Part shown: piece after piece, positions 1 to 9,312 of the stretch
Layout: each line of letters opens with the position of its first letter
Numbering within the stretch: the first letter of the stretch is position 1
Assembly (NCBI RefSeq): GCF_001571065.1
Contig: NZ_BCSW01000025.1
Coordinates: 1 to 44,738 of the forward strand
Length of the DNA: 44,738 bases
Origin: Dietzia cinnamea NBRC 102147
GTDB lineage: Bacteria; Actinomycetota; Actinomycetes; Mycobacteriales; Mycobacteriaceae
Reading direction: 5' to 3'
Translations under genes and position numbers: made by a program
Notes under the pieces: generated by a model
What the model was told of the DNA's origin: nothing
Databases searched by the model: none
Seen by the model: the letters and a program-made list of their open reading frames with translations, nothing else

Positions 1-84
1 TCCGCCGCCCCGGCGGCCCCCGCCGATGCCGGTGGCGCCGCCGACCAGGCGGCCAAGAAGGACGGCGGCCACCGCGCCGACTGA
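1..84 (+). CDS. C-terminal tail of an upstream protein (possibly DivIVA/Wag31), partial
   Basis: An open frame runs from the window edge to a TGA at 82-84 and encodes 27 residues rich in Ala, Pro, Lys and Asp. The low-complexity composition fits the disordered tail of a coiled-coil or cell-division protein. In corynebacteria divIVA lies just upstream of ileS, so DivIVA is a synteny-based guess. No domain is visible in this fragment, so the function cannot be read from it. Confidence 0.45.
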   Translation, partial: SAAPAAPADAGGAADQAAKKDGGHRAD

Positions 85-158
85 CCCCTCACGCGTGACG
101 CGCCCGATCCGCGCGGCGTGAACGGTCCCCGCCCCTGCCCAGGGTGCGGGGACCGACG

Positions 159-164
159 TATATT
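159..164 (+). promoter_or_regulatory. Candidate -10 element before the small membrane protein gene
   Basis: TATATT stands out in a very GC-rich stretch and matches an actinobacterial -10 (TAnnnT). It lies about 70 nt upstream of the ATG at 237. I see no convincing -35 box. Confidence 0.4.
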
Positions 165-236
165 CGACGGCAAGGGGTGCGCACCACAGTGCGTGGCGCA
201 TCCCCTGCCACCACGCACCGCCCCCAGGAGGCACGA

Positions 237-449
237 ATGCTCGTCGCCGCGCTCGGACTGACGATCCTCGGATTCGGCTTTCTCGTCGCCGCGGTCGCGA
301 CCGGTCAGATCGGGTGGGCCTGGGCATGCATCGGGGTGGGAGCCCTGGGGCTGTTGCTGCTGGTGATCGACCTCATCAAGGGGCGCGGGGACCGTGACAC
401 TCGCACCCGCGGGCCCTCGGGAGAGGCGGACGTCCGGGCGGATGGGTAA
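237..449 (+). CDS. Small two-helix membrane protein
   Basis: A 70-residue protein. Residues 1-20 and about 26-44 form two hydrophobic, Ala/Gly/Leu-rich segments, followed by a charged C-terminal tail, so it should be a small integral membrane protein with a two-helix hairpin. The start at 237 is set by a strong AGGAGG at 226-231 with 5 nt spacing; an upstream in-frame ATG at 144 would add 31 basic residues and lacks a ribosome binding site. It sits between the possible divIVA tail and the ileS leader. Its function is unknown. Confidence 0.7.
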   Translation: MLVAALGLTILGFGFLVAAVATGQIGWAWACIGVGALGLLLLVIDLIKGRGDRDTRTRGPSGEADVRADG

Positions 450-469
450 CATTGGACACTGTCCGGCCC

Positions 470-734
470 CGAGTCGGACGCGCGATGATCCGGCCATCAC
501 CGGGGAGCGCTCGGAAGAACGGCGCGGTCCCGCTTCGGGACCCGCTCAGTAGAACCGAACGGGGGAGCCCGTCACAGCCCGACCCACGAGTGGGCGTCGC
601 ACGTCGTCGCCAAACGGGGTGGTACCGCGGACCGTGGCGCGCTGGGCGCCGCCGGATCGTCCCCGAGCGCAGGCCTGACCGGCCCCACGGATGCGAACTC
701 GTGCGGGCCCCCTATGTGAGGAGTCCGCCCCACC
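470..734 (+). promoter_or_regulatory. ileS T-box leader (translational, actinobacterial type)
   Basis: The 285-nt gap before ileS holds the T-box signature AAACGGGGTGGTACCGCGG at 612-630, including the UGGU (620-623) that pairs with the acceptor end of uncharged tRNA. An ATC isoleucine specifier candidate lies at 496-498 in a GGCCATCACCGG context. There is no run of U typical of a terminator. Instead GGGGTGG (616-622) can pair with CCGCCCC (725-731, one G-U), directly beside the AGGAG ribosome binding site (719-723) and the ATG at 735. This is the translational sequestration mechanism known for actinobacterial ileS T-boxes. The T-box core is certain; the specifier and helix borders are inferred. 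Confidence 0.9.
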
Positions 735-3700
735 ATGAGCACCGAGCCCGTGAACCGCGAATCCGCCGACCCGGCGTCCGGCGAGGCCGGTGTCACCGGC
801 AGCGCGTACCCGATCGTCGACCTCACCGGTGGTACCACGTCACAGACCCCCTCGTTCCCGGCCCTCGAGGAGACGGTCCTCGCCCGCTGGGACGAGCGAG
901 ACACCTTCCGCGAGTCCATCCGCAACCGGGCGAACGCGGAGGAGTACGTCTTCTACGACGGCCCGCCCTTCGCCAACGGCCTGCCCCACTACGGCCACCT
1001 GCTCACCGGCTACGTCAAGGACGTCATCCCGCGCTACCGCACCATGCGCGGCTACAAGGTGGAGCGCCGCTTCGGCTGGGACTGCCACGGACTGCCCGCT
1101 GAGCTCGAGGCCGAGAAGCAGCTCGGGATCACCGAGAAGTCCCAGATCCTCGAGATGGGTCTGGCCGAGTTCAACGCCGCCTGCGAGAAGTCGGTGCTGC
1201 AGTACACCGACGAGTGGGAGGAGTACGTCCACCGCCAGGCGCGCTGGGTGGACTTCGAGAACGAATACAAGACGCTCGACATCGACTTCACCGAGTCCGT
1301 CCTGTGGGCCTTCAAGCAGCTGTACGACAAGGGCCTCGTCTACAAGGGCTTCCGCGTCCTGCCGTACTCCTGGTACGAGCAGACGCCGCTGTCCAACCAG
1401 GAGACCCGGCTCGACGACGCCTACAAGATGCGCCAGGACCCGGCCGTCACCGTGGGGCTGCCGCTCGAGGCGCCGCAGGACAGCCCGTTCCACGGGGCCG
1501 AGGCCCTCGTGTGGACCACCACGCCGTGGACCCTGCCGTCCAACCTCGCCGCCGCCGTGCACCCCGAGATCGACTACTCGGTCGTGCGGGTCAATTCGGG
1601 GCCCTTCGCCGGCCGTGTATTCGTACTGGCCGAGGCGCGCCGCGGCGTCTACGCGGCCGAGTTCGGTGACGACGCCGAGGTCGAGACCGTCGTCAAGGGC
1701 TCCGAGCTGGTGGGCCTGCGCTACACTCCGCCGTTCGACTTCTTCGCCGGACACCCGAACGCGCACGTCGTGCTCTCGGCCGACTACGTCTCCACCGAGT
1801 CCGGCACCGGCATCGTCCACCTGGCCCCGGCCTTCGGTGAGGAGGACAAGGACGCCTGCGACGCCGCGGGCATCGAGCTGGTGATCCCGGTGGGCCCGGA
1901 CGGCAAGTTCACCTCGGAGGTGCCGCCGTACGCGGGGCAGCTGGTCTTTGACGCCAACGCGCCCATCTCCCGCGACCTGCGATCGGCGGGCCGACTGATC
2001 CGCCACGAGACCATCGAGCACTCCTACCCGCACTCGTGGCGCTCGGGCCAGCCGCTCATCTACATGGCGCTGCCCGCGTGGTTCGTCAAGGTCTCCGCGT
2101 TCCGGGACCGCATGGTGGAGCTCAACCGCGAGCACATCACGTGGATGCCCGAGCACGTCCGCGACGGCCAGTTCGGCAAGTGGCTCGAGGGGGCGCGTGA
2201 CTGGAACATCAACCGCAACCGCTACTGGGGCGCGCCCATCCCGGTGTGGGAGTCCGACGACCCGGCCTACCCGCGCGTGGACGTGTACGGCTCGCTGGAC
2301 GAGCTCGAGCGGGACTTCGGCGTCCGGCCCACGGACCTGCACCGGCCGTACATCGACGACCTGACCCGACCCAACCCGGACGACCCGACGGGCAAGTCGA
2401 CCATGCGGCGCGTCGCCGACGTCTTCGACTGCTGGTTCGAGTCCGGGTCGATGCCGTTCGCGCAGGTCCACTACCCGTTCGAGAACAAGGAGTGGTTCGA
2501 GACCCACAACCCGGGCGACTTCATCGTCGAGTACAACGGGCAGACCCGCGGCTGGTTCTACACCCTGCACGTGCTGGCCACCGCCCTGTTCGACCGCCCG
2601 GCGTTCACGCACGTCGCCGCCCACGGCATCGTCCTGGGCAACGACGGGCTCAAGATGAGCAAGTCCAAGGGCAACTACCCGGACGTCAACGAGGTGTTCG
2701 CCCGTGACGGCTCGGACGCCATGCGGTGGTTCCTCATGAGCTCGCCGATCCTGCGCGGAGGCAACCTCGTGGTGACCGAGCAGGGGATCCGCGAGGGCGT
2801 CCGCCAGGCCATGCTCCCGCTGTGGAACTCGTACAGCTTCTTCCAGCTGTACGCCTCCCGCCGGGCGACGTGGCGGACGGACTCCCAGCACGTGCTGGAC
2901 CGCTACATCCTGTCCCGGTTGGCCTCGACCCGCGACGCCATGACCGAGGCACTGGACGCCACGGACATCGCCGCCGCGTGCGACGAACTGCGCCTGTTCG
3001 CCGACGCGCTGACCAACTGGTACGTGCGTCGGTCGCGGTCCCGGTTCTGGGCGGGCGAGGACAGCGGGCGGGACTCTCGCGACGCGTTCGACACGCTGTA
3101 CACGGTGCTCGAGACGACCATGCGGCTCGCTGCGCCGCTGCTGCCGCTGATGAGCGAGGTCGTGTGGACCGGGCTCACCGGCGAGGAGTCGGTGCACCTC
3201 GTGGACTGGCCGGCCGCGGACGAGCTGCCCCGCGACGCCGCGCTGGTCGAGGCGATGGAGGCCGTGCGCGACGTGTGCTCGACCGTGTCCTCGATCCGTA
3301 AGGCCAAGCACCTGCGGGTGCGTCTGCCGCTGAACTCGCTCACCGTGGCGATGCCGGACGCGCAGCGGCTCGAGCCGTTCACCGGCATCATCGCCGACGA
3401 GGTGAACGTCCGTGATGTCCACTTGACCAGCGACGTGGCCGCGCACGGCCGGATGGAGCTGGCGGTCAACGCCCGAGCCGCCGGCCCGCGGCTCGGCAAG
3501 CAGGTCCAGACCTGCATCAAGGCCGCCAAGACCGGCGACTGGACCGAGGTCGACGGGGTGGTCACCGCCGGCGGCATCGAGCTGCAGGAGGGCGAGTACG
3601 AGCACCGCCTCGTCGCCGCCGATCCCGAGTCGACTGCCGCGCTGCCCGGCGGCACCGGCCTGGTGGTGCTGGACCTGACGGTGACCGAGGAGCTCGAGGC

Positions 3701-3953
3701 GGAGGGCTGGGCCAAGGACCGCATCCGCGAGATCCAGGAGGCGCGCCGCGCGGCCGGGTTCGACATCTCCGACCGCATCCGTGTGCGGATGGCGGTGCCG
3801 GCCGATCGCCGGGAGTGGGCCGATCGGCACGCGCAGCTCATCGCCGCCGAGGTGTTGGCGACCGACTTCGCGGTGGTGGACGGCCTGGACGCGGCCGAGG
3901 GGGACGCGGTGGAGCTCGCCGAGGGCGTCCGGATGACGCTGGCGCGGGTCTGA
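735..3953 (+). CDS. ileS: Isoleucyl-tRNA synthetase
   Basis: Charges tRNA-Ile with isoleucine in the cytoplasm. It is a class I synthetase of 1072 residues, the length of the eukaryotic-like IleS found in mycobacteria and relatives. The HIGH motif appears as HYGH at residues 85-88 and KMSKS at 640-644, with the editing (CP1) domain between them and an anticodon-binding region after about residue 700. The ATG at 735 follows AGGAG at 719-723. Expression is probably controlled by the T-box leader directly upstream. The eukaryotic-type enzyme is associated with low mupirocin sensitivity in other bacteria; that is family knowledge and is not shown here. Confidence 0.98.
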   Translation: MSTEPVNRESADPASGEAGVTGSAYPIVDLTGGTTSQTPSFPALEETVLARWDERDTFRESIRNRANAEEYVFYDGPPFANGLPHYGHLLTGYVKDVIPRYRTMRGYKVERRFGWDCHGLPAELEAEKQLGITEKSQILEMGLAEFNAACEKSVLQYTDEWEEYVHRQARWVDFENEYKTLDIDFTESVLWAFKQLYDKGLVYKGFRVLPYSWYEQTPLSNQETRLDDAYKMRQDPAVTVGLPLEAPQDSPFHGAEALVWTTTPWTLPSNLAAAVHPEIDYSVVRVNSGPFAGRVFVLAEARRGVYAAEFGDDAEVETVVKGSELVGLRYTPPFDFFAGHPNAHVVLSADYVSTESGTGIVHLAPAFGEEDKDACDAAGIELVIPVGPDGKFTSEVPPYAGQLVFDANAPISRDLRSAGRLIRHETIEHSYPHSWRSGQPLIYMALPAWFVKVSAFRDRMVELNREHITWMPEHVRDGQFGKWLEGARDWNINRNRYWGAPIPVWESDDPAYPRVDVYGSLDELERDFGVRPTDLHRPYIDDLTRPNPDDPTGKSTMRRVADVFDCWFESGSMPFAQVHYPFENKEWFETHNPGDFIVEYNGQTRGWFYTLHVLATALFDRPAFTHVAAHGIVLGNDGLKMSKSKGNYPDVNEVFARDGSDAMRWFLMSSPILRGGNLVVTEQGIREGVRQAMLPLWNSYSFFQLYASRRATWRTDSQHVLDRYILSRLASTRDAMTEALDATDIAAACDELRLFADALTNWYVRRSRSRFWAGEDSGRDSRDAFDTLYTVLETTMRLAAPLLPLMSEVVWTGLTGEESVHLVDWPAADELPRDAALVEAMEAVRDVCSTVSSIRKAKHLRVRLPLNSLTVAMPDAQRLEPFTGIIADEVNVRDVHLTSDVAAHGRMELAVNARAAGPRLGKQVQTCIKAAKTGDWTEVDGVVTAGGIELQEGEYEHRLVAADPESTAALPGGTGLVVLDLTVTEELEAEGWAKDRIREIQEARRAAGFDISDRIRVRMAVPADRREWADRHAQLIAAEVLATDFAVVDGLDAAEGDAVELAEGVRMTLARV

Positions 3954-4006
3954 TCGGCCCGGACCCGACCCCTGACGGACGCGATCGTGAGCCGACGGAG
4001 GCGGCG

Positions 4007-5467
4007 GTGACCGACGGACAGGACCGCTGGGTTTTGCACGTCGACATGGACGCGTTCTTCGCCTCCTGCGAGCAGCTCACCCGGCCGACCCTGCGGGGTC
4101 GGCCGGTGCTCGTGGGCGGGCAGGGCGGCCGCGGCGTGGTGGCGGGGTGTTCGTACGAGGCGCGGGCGTTCGGGGCGCGATCGGCGATGCCGTCGCACCA
4201 GGCCCGGCGTCTCGTCGGCCCGTCGGCGGTGTTCGTCTCGCCGCGGATGCCGGTGTATCGCGCGTTGAGCCGCCGGGTGTTCGAGGTGTTCGCCGAGCAC
4301 GCGCCGGTGGTCGAGCAGGTGTCGGTGGACGAGGCGTTCCTCGAGCCGCCCGGGCTGCGGGGCGCGGACGTGGACCGCACCCGGCGGTGGGCGCAGGATC
4401 TGCGGGCGGCGATCCGCGAGGCCACCGGGCTGCCGGCCTCGGTCGGTGCGGGGGCGGGCAAGCAGTACGCCAAGATCGCGTCCGAGCTGGCCAAGCCGGA
4501 CGGGGTCGCGGTGGTCGCGCGCCGCGATCACGAGCGGGTGCTGCACCCGCTGCCGGTCCGGAGTCTGTGGGGCGTGGGCCCGGTGGCGGGGGAGCGGCTC
4601 GCGCAGTTCGGGGTGACGACGATCGGCGACCTGGCCGCGATGGACGACGACGACGTGGCCCACGCGCTTGGCAAGACGGTGGGCCCGGCGATCGCCCGGA
4701 TCGCCCGCGGGTACGACGACCGGCCGGTGCACGAGCGGGCCGAGGCCAAGCAGATCAGCGCGGAGAGCACGTTCGCCGCCGACCTGACCACGCCCGGTCA
4801 GGTCACCGCGGCGGTACGACGGGCGGCGGAGGCCGCGCACCGGCGGCTGCTGCGCGACGGGCGTGCCGCCCGCACGGTGACGGTGAAGGTCAAGCGCTCG
4901 GACTTCACGTCGATTAGCCGCTCGTACACGCTGCCGGAGGGCACGACCTCGCTCGAGACGATCATCGCGGTGGCCAGGTCCCTGGCGCCGGATCCGGTGG
5001 ACTTCGGTGCGATCCGCCTTCTGGGCGTGGGGGTGGCGGGCCTGACGGACTTCCACCAGGACGCGCTGTTCGAGCAGGAGTTCACCCTGGGCGTGCGGCC
5101 GGGGGCGGGGGTCGACGACGACGAGGACCTGCCAGACATCGTCGGTGTGGGCACCACCGTGACCACGGAGGAGTCCGAGCCGGCCGATGCCGGGTCGGGG
5201 CCCGCGGGCGCGGGGGCTGCCGCGGAAACGGGCGCGGGGGAACTCCCGGCGATCGGGGCGTGGCGTCGGGGCGAGGACCGTCGGTTCGAGACCGGCGCGG
5301 ACGTGCGTCACCCGGAGTTCGGACACGGCTGGGTGCAGGGCTCGGGGCACGGGCGGGTCTCTGTGCGGTTCGAGACAGCGGTGACCGGGCCGGGCCGGAT
5401 GCGCACCTTCGCCGAGGACGATCCGGCGCTCGAGCCCGCGGACCCCCTGGACTCCCTGGGCTGGTGA
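4007..5467 (+). CDS. dinB: Y-family DNA polymerase IV (DinB)
   Basis: Translesion polymerase of 486 residues, homologous by sequence and position to M. tuberculosis DinX (next to ileS). The palm carries the catalytic motifs DMDAFFAS (Asp13 and Asp15) and SVDEAF (residues 106-111, Asp108/Glu109). Helix-hairpin-helix and little-finger domains follow to about residue 360. After an acidic and Ala/Gly-rich linker there is a C-terminal segment with the pattern VRHPEFGHGWV, seen in actinobacterial DinB proteins. The GTG start at 4007 is set by GGAGG at 3997-4001 (5 nt spacing). Upstream in-frame codons would encode low-complexity Arg/Gly sequence overlapping ileS. It lies 53 nt after ileS and may be read from the same transcript. 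Confidence 0.95.
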   Translation: MTDGQDRWVLHVDMDAFFASCEQLTRPTLRGRPVLVGGQGGRGVVAGCSYEARAFGARSAMPSHQARRLVGPSAVFVSPRMPVYRALSRRVFEVFAEHAPVVEQVSVDEAFLEPPGLRGADVDRTRRWAQDLRAAIREATGLPASVGAGAGKQYAKIASELAKPDGVAVVARRDHERVLHPLPVRSLWGVGPVAGERLAQFGVTTIGDLAAMDDDDVAHALGKTVGPAIARIARGYDDRPVHERAEAKQISAESTFAADLTTPGQVTAAVRRAAEAAHRRLLRDGRAARTVTVKVKRSDFTSISRSYTLPEGTTSLETIIAVARSLAPDPVDFGAIRLLGVGVAGLTDFHQDALFEQEFTLGVRPGAGVDDDEDLPDIVGVGTTVTTEESEPADAGSGPAGAGAAAETGAGELPAIGAWRRGEDRRFETGADVRHPEFGHGWVQGSGHGRVSVRFETAVTGPGRMRTFAEDDPALEPADPLDSLGW

Positions 5468-5500
5468 CACCCCTCGCACGCCAGCCGCCCGGCCCAGCTG

Positions 5501-5682
5501 CAGCCGCTCGCGGCGATGGCGTCTCGCGCCCGCGAATGCCCGCCCCGGTTCGCAGCCGCTCCCGGCGATGGCGTCTCGCGTTCGCGCGTGCGCGCCCCGG
5601 TTCGCAGCCGCTCCTGCCGATGGCGCCTCGCGTTCGCGCATGCTCGCCCCGGACTCAGCCGCCCCCCGGCATGGCGTCTCGC
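5501..5682 (+). repeat. Tandem repeat, about 52-bp unit, 3.5 copies
   Basis: Units begin with CAGCCGCT (last one CAGCC) at 5501, 5553, 5605 and 5656, so the period is 52, 52 and 51 bp. Each unit contains GATGGCGTCTCGC or a close variant, and the first three end in CGCCCCGG. The array fills most of the 330-nt gap between the convergent genes dinB and ansA. No gene is visible in it; the frames that stay open are repetitive Arg/Ala/Pro sequence. Confidence 0.85.
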
Positions 5683-5710
5683 CCCCACCGCGGTGCGCGC
5701 GAGACGCCAT
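5671..5710. terminator. Hairpin closing the tandem repeat; candidate bidirectional terminator
   Basis: ATGGCGTCTCGC (5671-5682) and GCGAGACGCCAT (5699-5710) are perfect 12-bp inverted arms around a 16-nt loop. The left arm is the conserved part of the last repeat unit; the right arm is an extra inverted copy. It lies between convergent genes, so it could terminate transcription from both sides. There is no U-tract, as is usual in actinobacteria. Confidence 0.6.
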
Positions 5711-5797
5711 GGCGACGGGCGGCTGTTCTCCCGCTCGGCCCGCGCCGCCAACGGCCCGCGGCGGTGAGGGGTTTTCGGGCTGCTCGGGGCCTGCTCG

Positions 5798-6883
5798 TCA
5801 GTTGTAGAGGTGGAACCTCGACCACTCGCGGCGGACCCGCGCCGCGGCATCGACATCAGTGTCGGCGCGGGTCTCGGCGTCAGCGTCAGCGTCGACGTCG
5901 ACGTCGGCCTCCGCCCCCTCCGCGACGGACAGGAGAGCGGCCAGCAGGACACGGGCCTGCCCCGAGCGCAGGTAGCCGGCGGAGAGCACCCCGCGGGCCG
6001 CGAGCTCGGCACCGCCGCCCCGGCCGCCGTACGTCGCGGTCACCTCGCCCCGCGGCACCCGGCTGGAGGCCACCACCACGATGTCGGGCCGGTCCTCGGC
6101 GAGCCGGGCCACCGCGTCGGCGACCAGGGGCGGGAGGTTGCCCGACCCCGAACCCTCCAGGACCAGCCCGCGCGCGCGGGCGTCGACGCAGGCGTTCACC
6201 GCCGCGGCGTCGGAGCCCGGCGGGCAGGCGACCACGTCCACCCGGGTGTCGGCGAACCGGGCCCGCCCGGTCAGCGTGGGGCGCTCGAGCTCCGGCGGCA
6301 GGTCCTCCACCGGGTGCTCGGGGGAGTTTCGGGCGAAGGCGACGGAATCGGTCGTGTGCCACTTGCGCACCCCGCGGGCCTGAAGGATCGCCCGCCCGAG
6401 CACCACCAGCACCCCCAGATCGCGGGAGACCGGGTCGGCGGCCAACAGCACCGCGTCGAGCAGGTTCGCGGGCCCGTCGGCCTCGGGGTGGTCGGCGGCA
6501 CGCTGCGCGCCCGTGAGCGCCACGGGCCGCGGGTCCGCGTGATGCAGGTCCAGCGCGATGGCGGTCTCCTCGAGGGTGTCCGTCCCGTGGGTCACGACCA
6601 CCCCGGAGACCTCCGGGTCGGCCAGGACGTCCGCGACGGTGTCGACGATCAGGTCCCACTCGGCGGGTCCGAAGGTGGAGGAGTCGGCGTCGAGGACGGC
6701 GCGGGCGCTCACCCGTATCTCGCCGGGCAGCACGGCGCGGAGCGCGTCGAGCATCGCCGCCGTGGCCGGATCGGAGTCCCCGGCCACCACCGCGCCCTCG
6801 GGCGTCGTGGAGGCGGTGATCGTGCCGCCGGTGGTGCAGATCACGATGTGGGGGGTATCGGTGCTGGTCTGGCCGCTGGTCAC
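5798..6883 (-). CDS. ansA: L-asparaginase, type I-like
   Basis: Hydrolyses asparagine to aspartate and ammonia. The protein has 361 residues; M. tuberculosis ansA lies at the same place. Both threonine motifs are present: TTGGTI at 17-22 (nucleophile Thr18) and THGTDT at 98-103 with the catalytic Thr-Asp pair. The start is uncertain: GTG at 6883 or 6892 are both close to the first beta strand and neither has a clear ribosome binding site. The C-terminal 35 residues are unusual, an Asp/Val/Ala repeat encoded by GTCGAC/GTCAGC-like units at about 5860-5910, followed by a short aromatic end. No signal peptide is visible, so it should be cytoplasmic. Confidence 0.92.
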   Translation of the reverse strand: MTSGQTSTDTPHIVICTTGGTITASTTPEGAVVAGDSDPATAAMLDALRAVLPGEIRVSARAVLDADSSTFGPAEWDLIVDTVADVLADPEVSGVVVTHGTDTLEETAIALDLHHADPRPVALTGAQRAADHPEADGPANLLDAVLLAADPVSRDLGVLVVLGRAILQARGVRKWHTTDSVAFARNSPEHPVEDLPPELERPTLTGRARFADTRVDVVACPPGSDAAAVNACVDARARGLVLEGSGSGNLPPLVADAVARLAEDRPDIVVVASSRVPRGEVTATYGGRGGGAELAARGVLSAGYLRSGQARVLLAALLSVAEGAEADVDVDADADAETRADTDVDAAARVRREWSRFHLYN

Positions 6884-7046
6884 CCGGTCCACAGTGCTGT
6901 GCGGGCGGCTCGTCGTCAAACACCCGGGCCGCCGACGATGGAACAATGACCGACCAGTGTTCGTTGGGCCGGTGACACGGTTCGGAGCCGGGACCGGCTC
7001 GGCGCCGGATGCCCGGTGCCCCACATCTCGACGAAAGGACCCCCGC

Positions 7047-7538
7047 GTGAGTCTTCGACGGACCATCGCCGCTCTCTCCCTGTCCGCTTTCGCCATGGGT
7101 GGCCTCGCCGCCTGTGGGGGTGGAGGCGATGAGCGCGAGACCGCACCCGCGCCCACCACGAGTGCGCAGGAGACCGCCGCCGTGCCCACCGCCGCGGAGC
7201 TGACCGGGCTCCTCGACCGGGCGTCCGATCCCGCCGTTCCGGTGGAGGAGAAGGTCGACCTCGTCGAGGGGGGTGCCGAGGCGCCCGAGATCTTCGACCA
7301 GATCGCCGCCCTCAAGGCCGAGCAGGGTGCCGGCGTGACGATCACCGGCGTGGCGGAGGGCGACATCCCGGGCACGCTCATCGCCAACGCGGTGATCACC
7401 CAGCCGGGCCAGGAGGACATCAACGTCCAGGCGCAGTTCATCAACCAGAACGGCCAGTGGCAGCTGCAGAAGTCCTTCGCCTGCGCGCTGATCACCAACG
7501 CCGGGCTCCAGCCGCCGGCCACCTGCGCCGCGGCCTGA
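7047..7538 (+). CDS. MTB12-like lipoprotein
   Basis: A 163-residue secreted lipoprotein. The signal peptide (residues 1-22) ends in the lipobox LAAC, with Cys23 as lipidation site. A short Thr/Ala/Pro-rich linker follows. Residues 50-163 resemble the low-molecular-weight antigen MTB12 fold: an early TAAELTGLLDRASDP segment, a VEGG turn and an FINQNGQWQL strand match the family pattern. That family is cone-shaped and cell-surface exposed; its role is not known. The GTG at 7047 is preceded by AAAGGA at 7034-7039. The gene is convergent with the next lipoprotein gene. Confidence 0.85.
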   Translation: MSLRRTIAALSLSAFAMGGLAACGGGGDERETAPAPTTSAQETAAVPTAAELTGLLDRASDPAVPVEEKVDLVEGGAEAPEIFDQIAALKAEQGAGVTITGVAEGDIPGTLIANAVITQPGQEDINVQAQFINQNGQWQLQKSFACALITNAGLQPPATCAAA

Positions 7539-7545
7539 TCCGGGC

Positions 7546-7571
7546 GACCGCCGGGCGCCGCGCCGGCGGTC
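7546..7571. terminator. Bidirectional hairpin between two lipoprotein genes
   Basis: GACCGCCGG (7546-7554) and CCGGCGGTC (7563-7571) form perfect 9-bp arms with an 8-nt loop, 8 nt after the stop of the plus-strand gene and overlapping the stop codon of the minus-strand gene. The shape and convergent position suit a shared GC-rich terminator. Confidence 0.7.
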
Positions 7572-8640
7572 AGTCCACCGTGCGGAAGCTCAGTTCCGAG
7601 TCCTCCTCGTAGGTCGACCGTCGTCCGGAATCCGGGTCGACGTAGGCGGTCCGCGTGGAGGACTCGGTCGTCCCGCCCACCGGCAGGGCGGCCCGGAGGT
7701 CGACCGTCAGCTCGCCGGAGCCGGAGACGTCGTAGGACTCCACGTCCAGGGTGACGCCCGGCCCGCCGTCGGGCGCGGGTGCGGTGAGGGTGTCCTGCGG
7801 ATCGGGGGCCTCGGTGCGTGACCGGACGGTGGCGACGTCGCCGTCGAGGTCCACCAGCTCGTAGGTGGTGACCCGGGTCGGGGCGACCGCGTCGTCGACC
7901 TGCCGGGTGACCGTCCACCGGGCGCCCACGCCGATCTCCTCGGTGGGGAACGCGACGGTCGCGTCCGAGATCGCGTTGGCGGTGATCTCGACGCCGGCGC
8001 GAGCGGCGTCGGTCGCACCCGCCGGTGCCGCCAGTGAGAGCTCGCGGATGACGCCGTCGGCGCTGCGGGTCCAGGTGACGGTGAAACCGGGCGCGGTGGC
8101 GAACTGCGCGGACCGGCGGTCGTCGACGGAGGTGAACTCGCGCGCGGTGACGGTCGCCCGCTGGGCGCCGTCGACGTCCGGTTCGGAACGCCCTTCCAGG
8201 GTGAGTGTCTGTTCCGGAGTGTCGTCGACCCTCGGCTCGGAACCCGGGACCTCGGTGCGGGACGTGGCTGCACGGGTCACGGCCACGACCGCCGGTTCGA
8301 GCGACGGGGCGTAGGCGAGTACCCGCCGCTCGCCCTGCCCGGCGTCCACCAGCTCCACGGTGGGGGCGGGTCCGGGGTCGACGCTCACCTCGGGCTCGAG
8401 CGCCTGCGCGTCCGGGTCCGCAGCGGCGCCCGCCCCGGTGGTCGTCGCCTGCCCCGAGGCGGCGGGGTCAGAGGCGTCGTCGTCGGCGCACCCGGCGGTA
8501 CCGACTACGAGGGTGGCCGCGAGCGCGGCCGCGAGGAGACGTCGACCGGAGCCGCCGCGGCCACCCCGTCCTCGGTCGCCGCCACGCTCGCGGCGGGTGG
8601 TTCGGGAGGGGCCGGGGATGACGGTCGATCGCGGGTCCAC
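7570..8640 (-). CDS. Secreted lipoprotein of unknown function (possibly DUF6263-like)
   Basis: A 356-residue protein with an unusually long basic N-terminus, a hydrophobic segment at about 35-49 and a lipobox ending in TAGC (Cys51). An Asp/Ala/Thr-rich linker precedes a beta-rich domain from about residue 90. A conserved-looking GVGARWTVTRQV segment near 235 resembles DUF6263-type lipoproteins, but I hold that loosely. The GTG at 8640 is supported by TAGGCT on the minus strand (8647-8652) 6 nt upstream, a leaderless arrangement. It is divergent from lspA, whose product would cleave its signal peptide. Confidence 0.75.
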   Translation of the reverse strand: MDPRSTVIPGPSRTTRRERGGDRGRGGRGGSGRRLLAAALAATLVVGTAGCADDDASDPAASGQATTTGAGAAADPDAQALEPEVSVDPGPAPTVELVDAGQGERRVLAYAPSLEPAVVAVTRAATSRTEVPGSEPRVDDTPEQTLTLEGRSEPDVDGAQRATVTAREFTSVDDRRSAQFATAPGFTVTWTRSADGVIRELSLAAPAGATDAARAGVEITANAISDATVAFPTEEIGVGARWTVTRQVDDAVAPTRVTTYELVDLDGDVATVRSRTEAPDPQDTLTAPAPDGGPGVTLDVESYDVSGSGELTVDLRAALPVGGTTESSTRTAYVDPDSGRRSTYEEDSELSFRTVD

Positions 8641-8646
8641 GCCCCG

Positions 8647-8652
8647 AGCCTA
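8647..8652 (-). promoter_or_regulatory. -10 hexamer TAGGCT, leaderless start of the lipoprotein gene
   Basis: Read on the minus strand, TAGGCT lies 6 nt before the GTG at 8640. This spacing would place the transcription start on the start codon. Confidence 0.5.
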
Positions 8653-8696
8653 GAGGGTCGCCCACCCGCAGCCGTCGGGTCGGCGACATCATCAGG

Positions 8697-8702
8697 GATA
8701 CT
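8697..8702 (+). promoter_or_regulatory. -10-like hexamer GATACT before lspA
   Basis: GATACT lies 7 nt before the lspA ATG, and no Shine-Dalgarno sequence is visible. The same hexamer at the same kind of spacing occurs before the YigZ-like gene at 18801. Its first base departs from the TAnnnT consensus. Confidence 0.4.
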
Positions 8703-8709
8703 GGGCGGC

Positions 8710-9312
8710 ATGACGGAGACCGACGGCACGCGGCCTGACGCCGCGGGAGCGAGCACACCCGGACCTCGGGCCACCGCGCCCGGGTACTTCCGCGCGGGGC
8801 CGGCGGTCATGCTGGCGATCGCGGGCGTGGTGGTCCTGATCGATCAGGTCACCAAGGTGCTCGCGGTGGCCAACCTGGAGAACGCCCGCCCGATCGAGCT
8901 CGTGGGTGACACGGTGCGGTTGGTGCTGCTGCGCAATCCCGGCGCCGCGTTCTCGATGGGTACGGAGTCGACGGTCGTGCTCAGCGTCGTCGCCACGGTC
9001 GTGGTGCTGGGGCTGCTGTGGTTCTCCCGCCGCGTCCACTCCACATGGTGGGCGTGGGGGCTGGGCCTCATCCTCGGCGGCGCCGCCGGCAATCTCGTGG
9101 ACCGCTACTTCCGGGCGCCCGGGATCCTGCAGGGCCACGTCGTGGACTTCCTGTCCGTGGGCTGGTGGCCGGTGTTCAACGTGGCGGACTCCTGCTTGGT
9201 CGCCGGTGTGATCGTGGTGGCGGTGGCGGTCCTGCGCAACATCGACTTCGACGGCTCGCGCGTGTCGGACGACGCCGCCCCCGTCGCCAAGGGGGACCCG
9301 GCCGATGGGTGA
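8710..9312 (+). CDS. lspA: Lipoprotein signal peptidase (signal peptidase II)
   Basis: Membrane aspartic protease that removes the signal peptide from prolipoproteins after diacylglyceryl transfer. The 200-residue protein has four predicted membrane helices, and both catalytic motifs are present: GNLVDR with Asp131 and FNVADS with Asp160. An N-terminal extension of about 30 residues and a polar C-terminal tail of about 25 residues are typical of actinobacterial versions. Its last codons overlap the start of the pseudouridine synthase gene by 8 nt, giving translational coupling like lspA-rluD pairs elsewhere. Confidence 0.97.
   Translation: MTETDGTRPDAAGASTPGPRATAPGYFRAGPAVMLAIAGVVVLIDQVTKVLAVANLENARPIELVGDTVRLVLLRNPGAAFSMGTESTVVLSVVATVVVLGLLWFSRRVHSTWWAWGLGLILGGAAGNLVDRYFRAPGILQGHVVDFLSVGWWPVFNVADSCLVAGVIVVAVAVLRNIDFDGSRVSDDAAPVAKGDPADG

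Noticed and set aside
840-3830. A 996-codon antisense open frame across ileS
   Set aside because: High GC removes stop codons from the opposite strand. The product is low-complexity and the sense frame has all IleS motifs.
5501-5710. CRISPR array
   Set aside because: The repeats are contiguous 52-bp units without unique spacers, and no cas gene is present.
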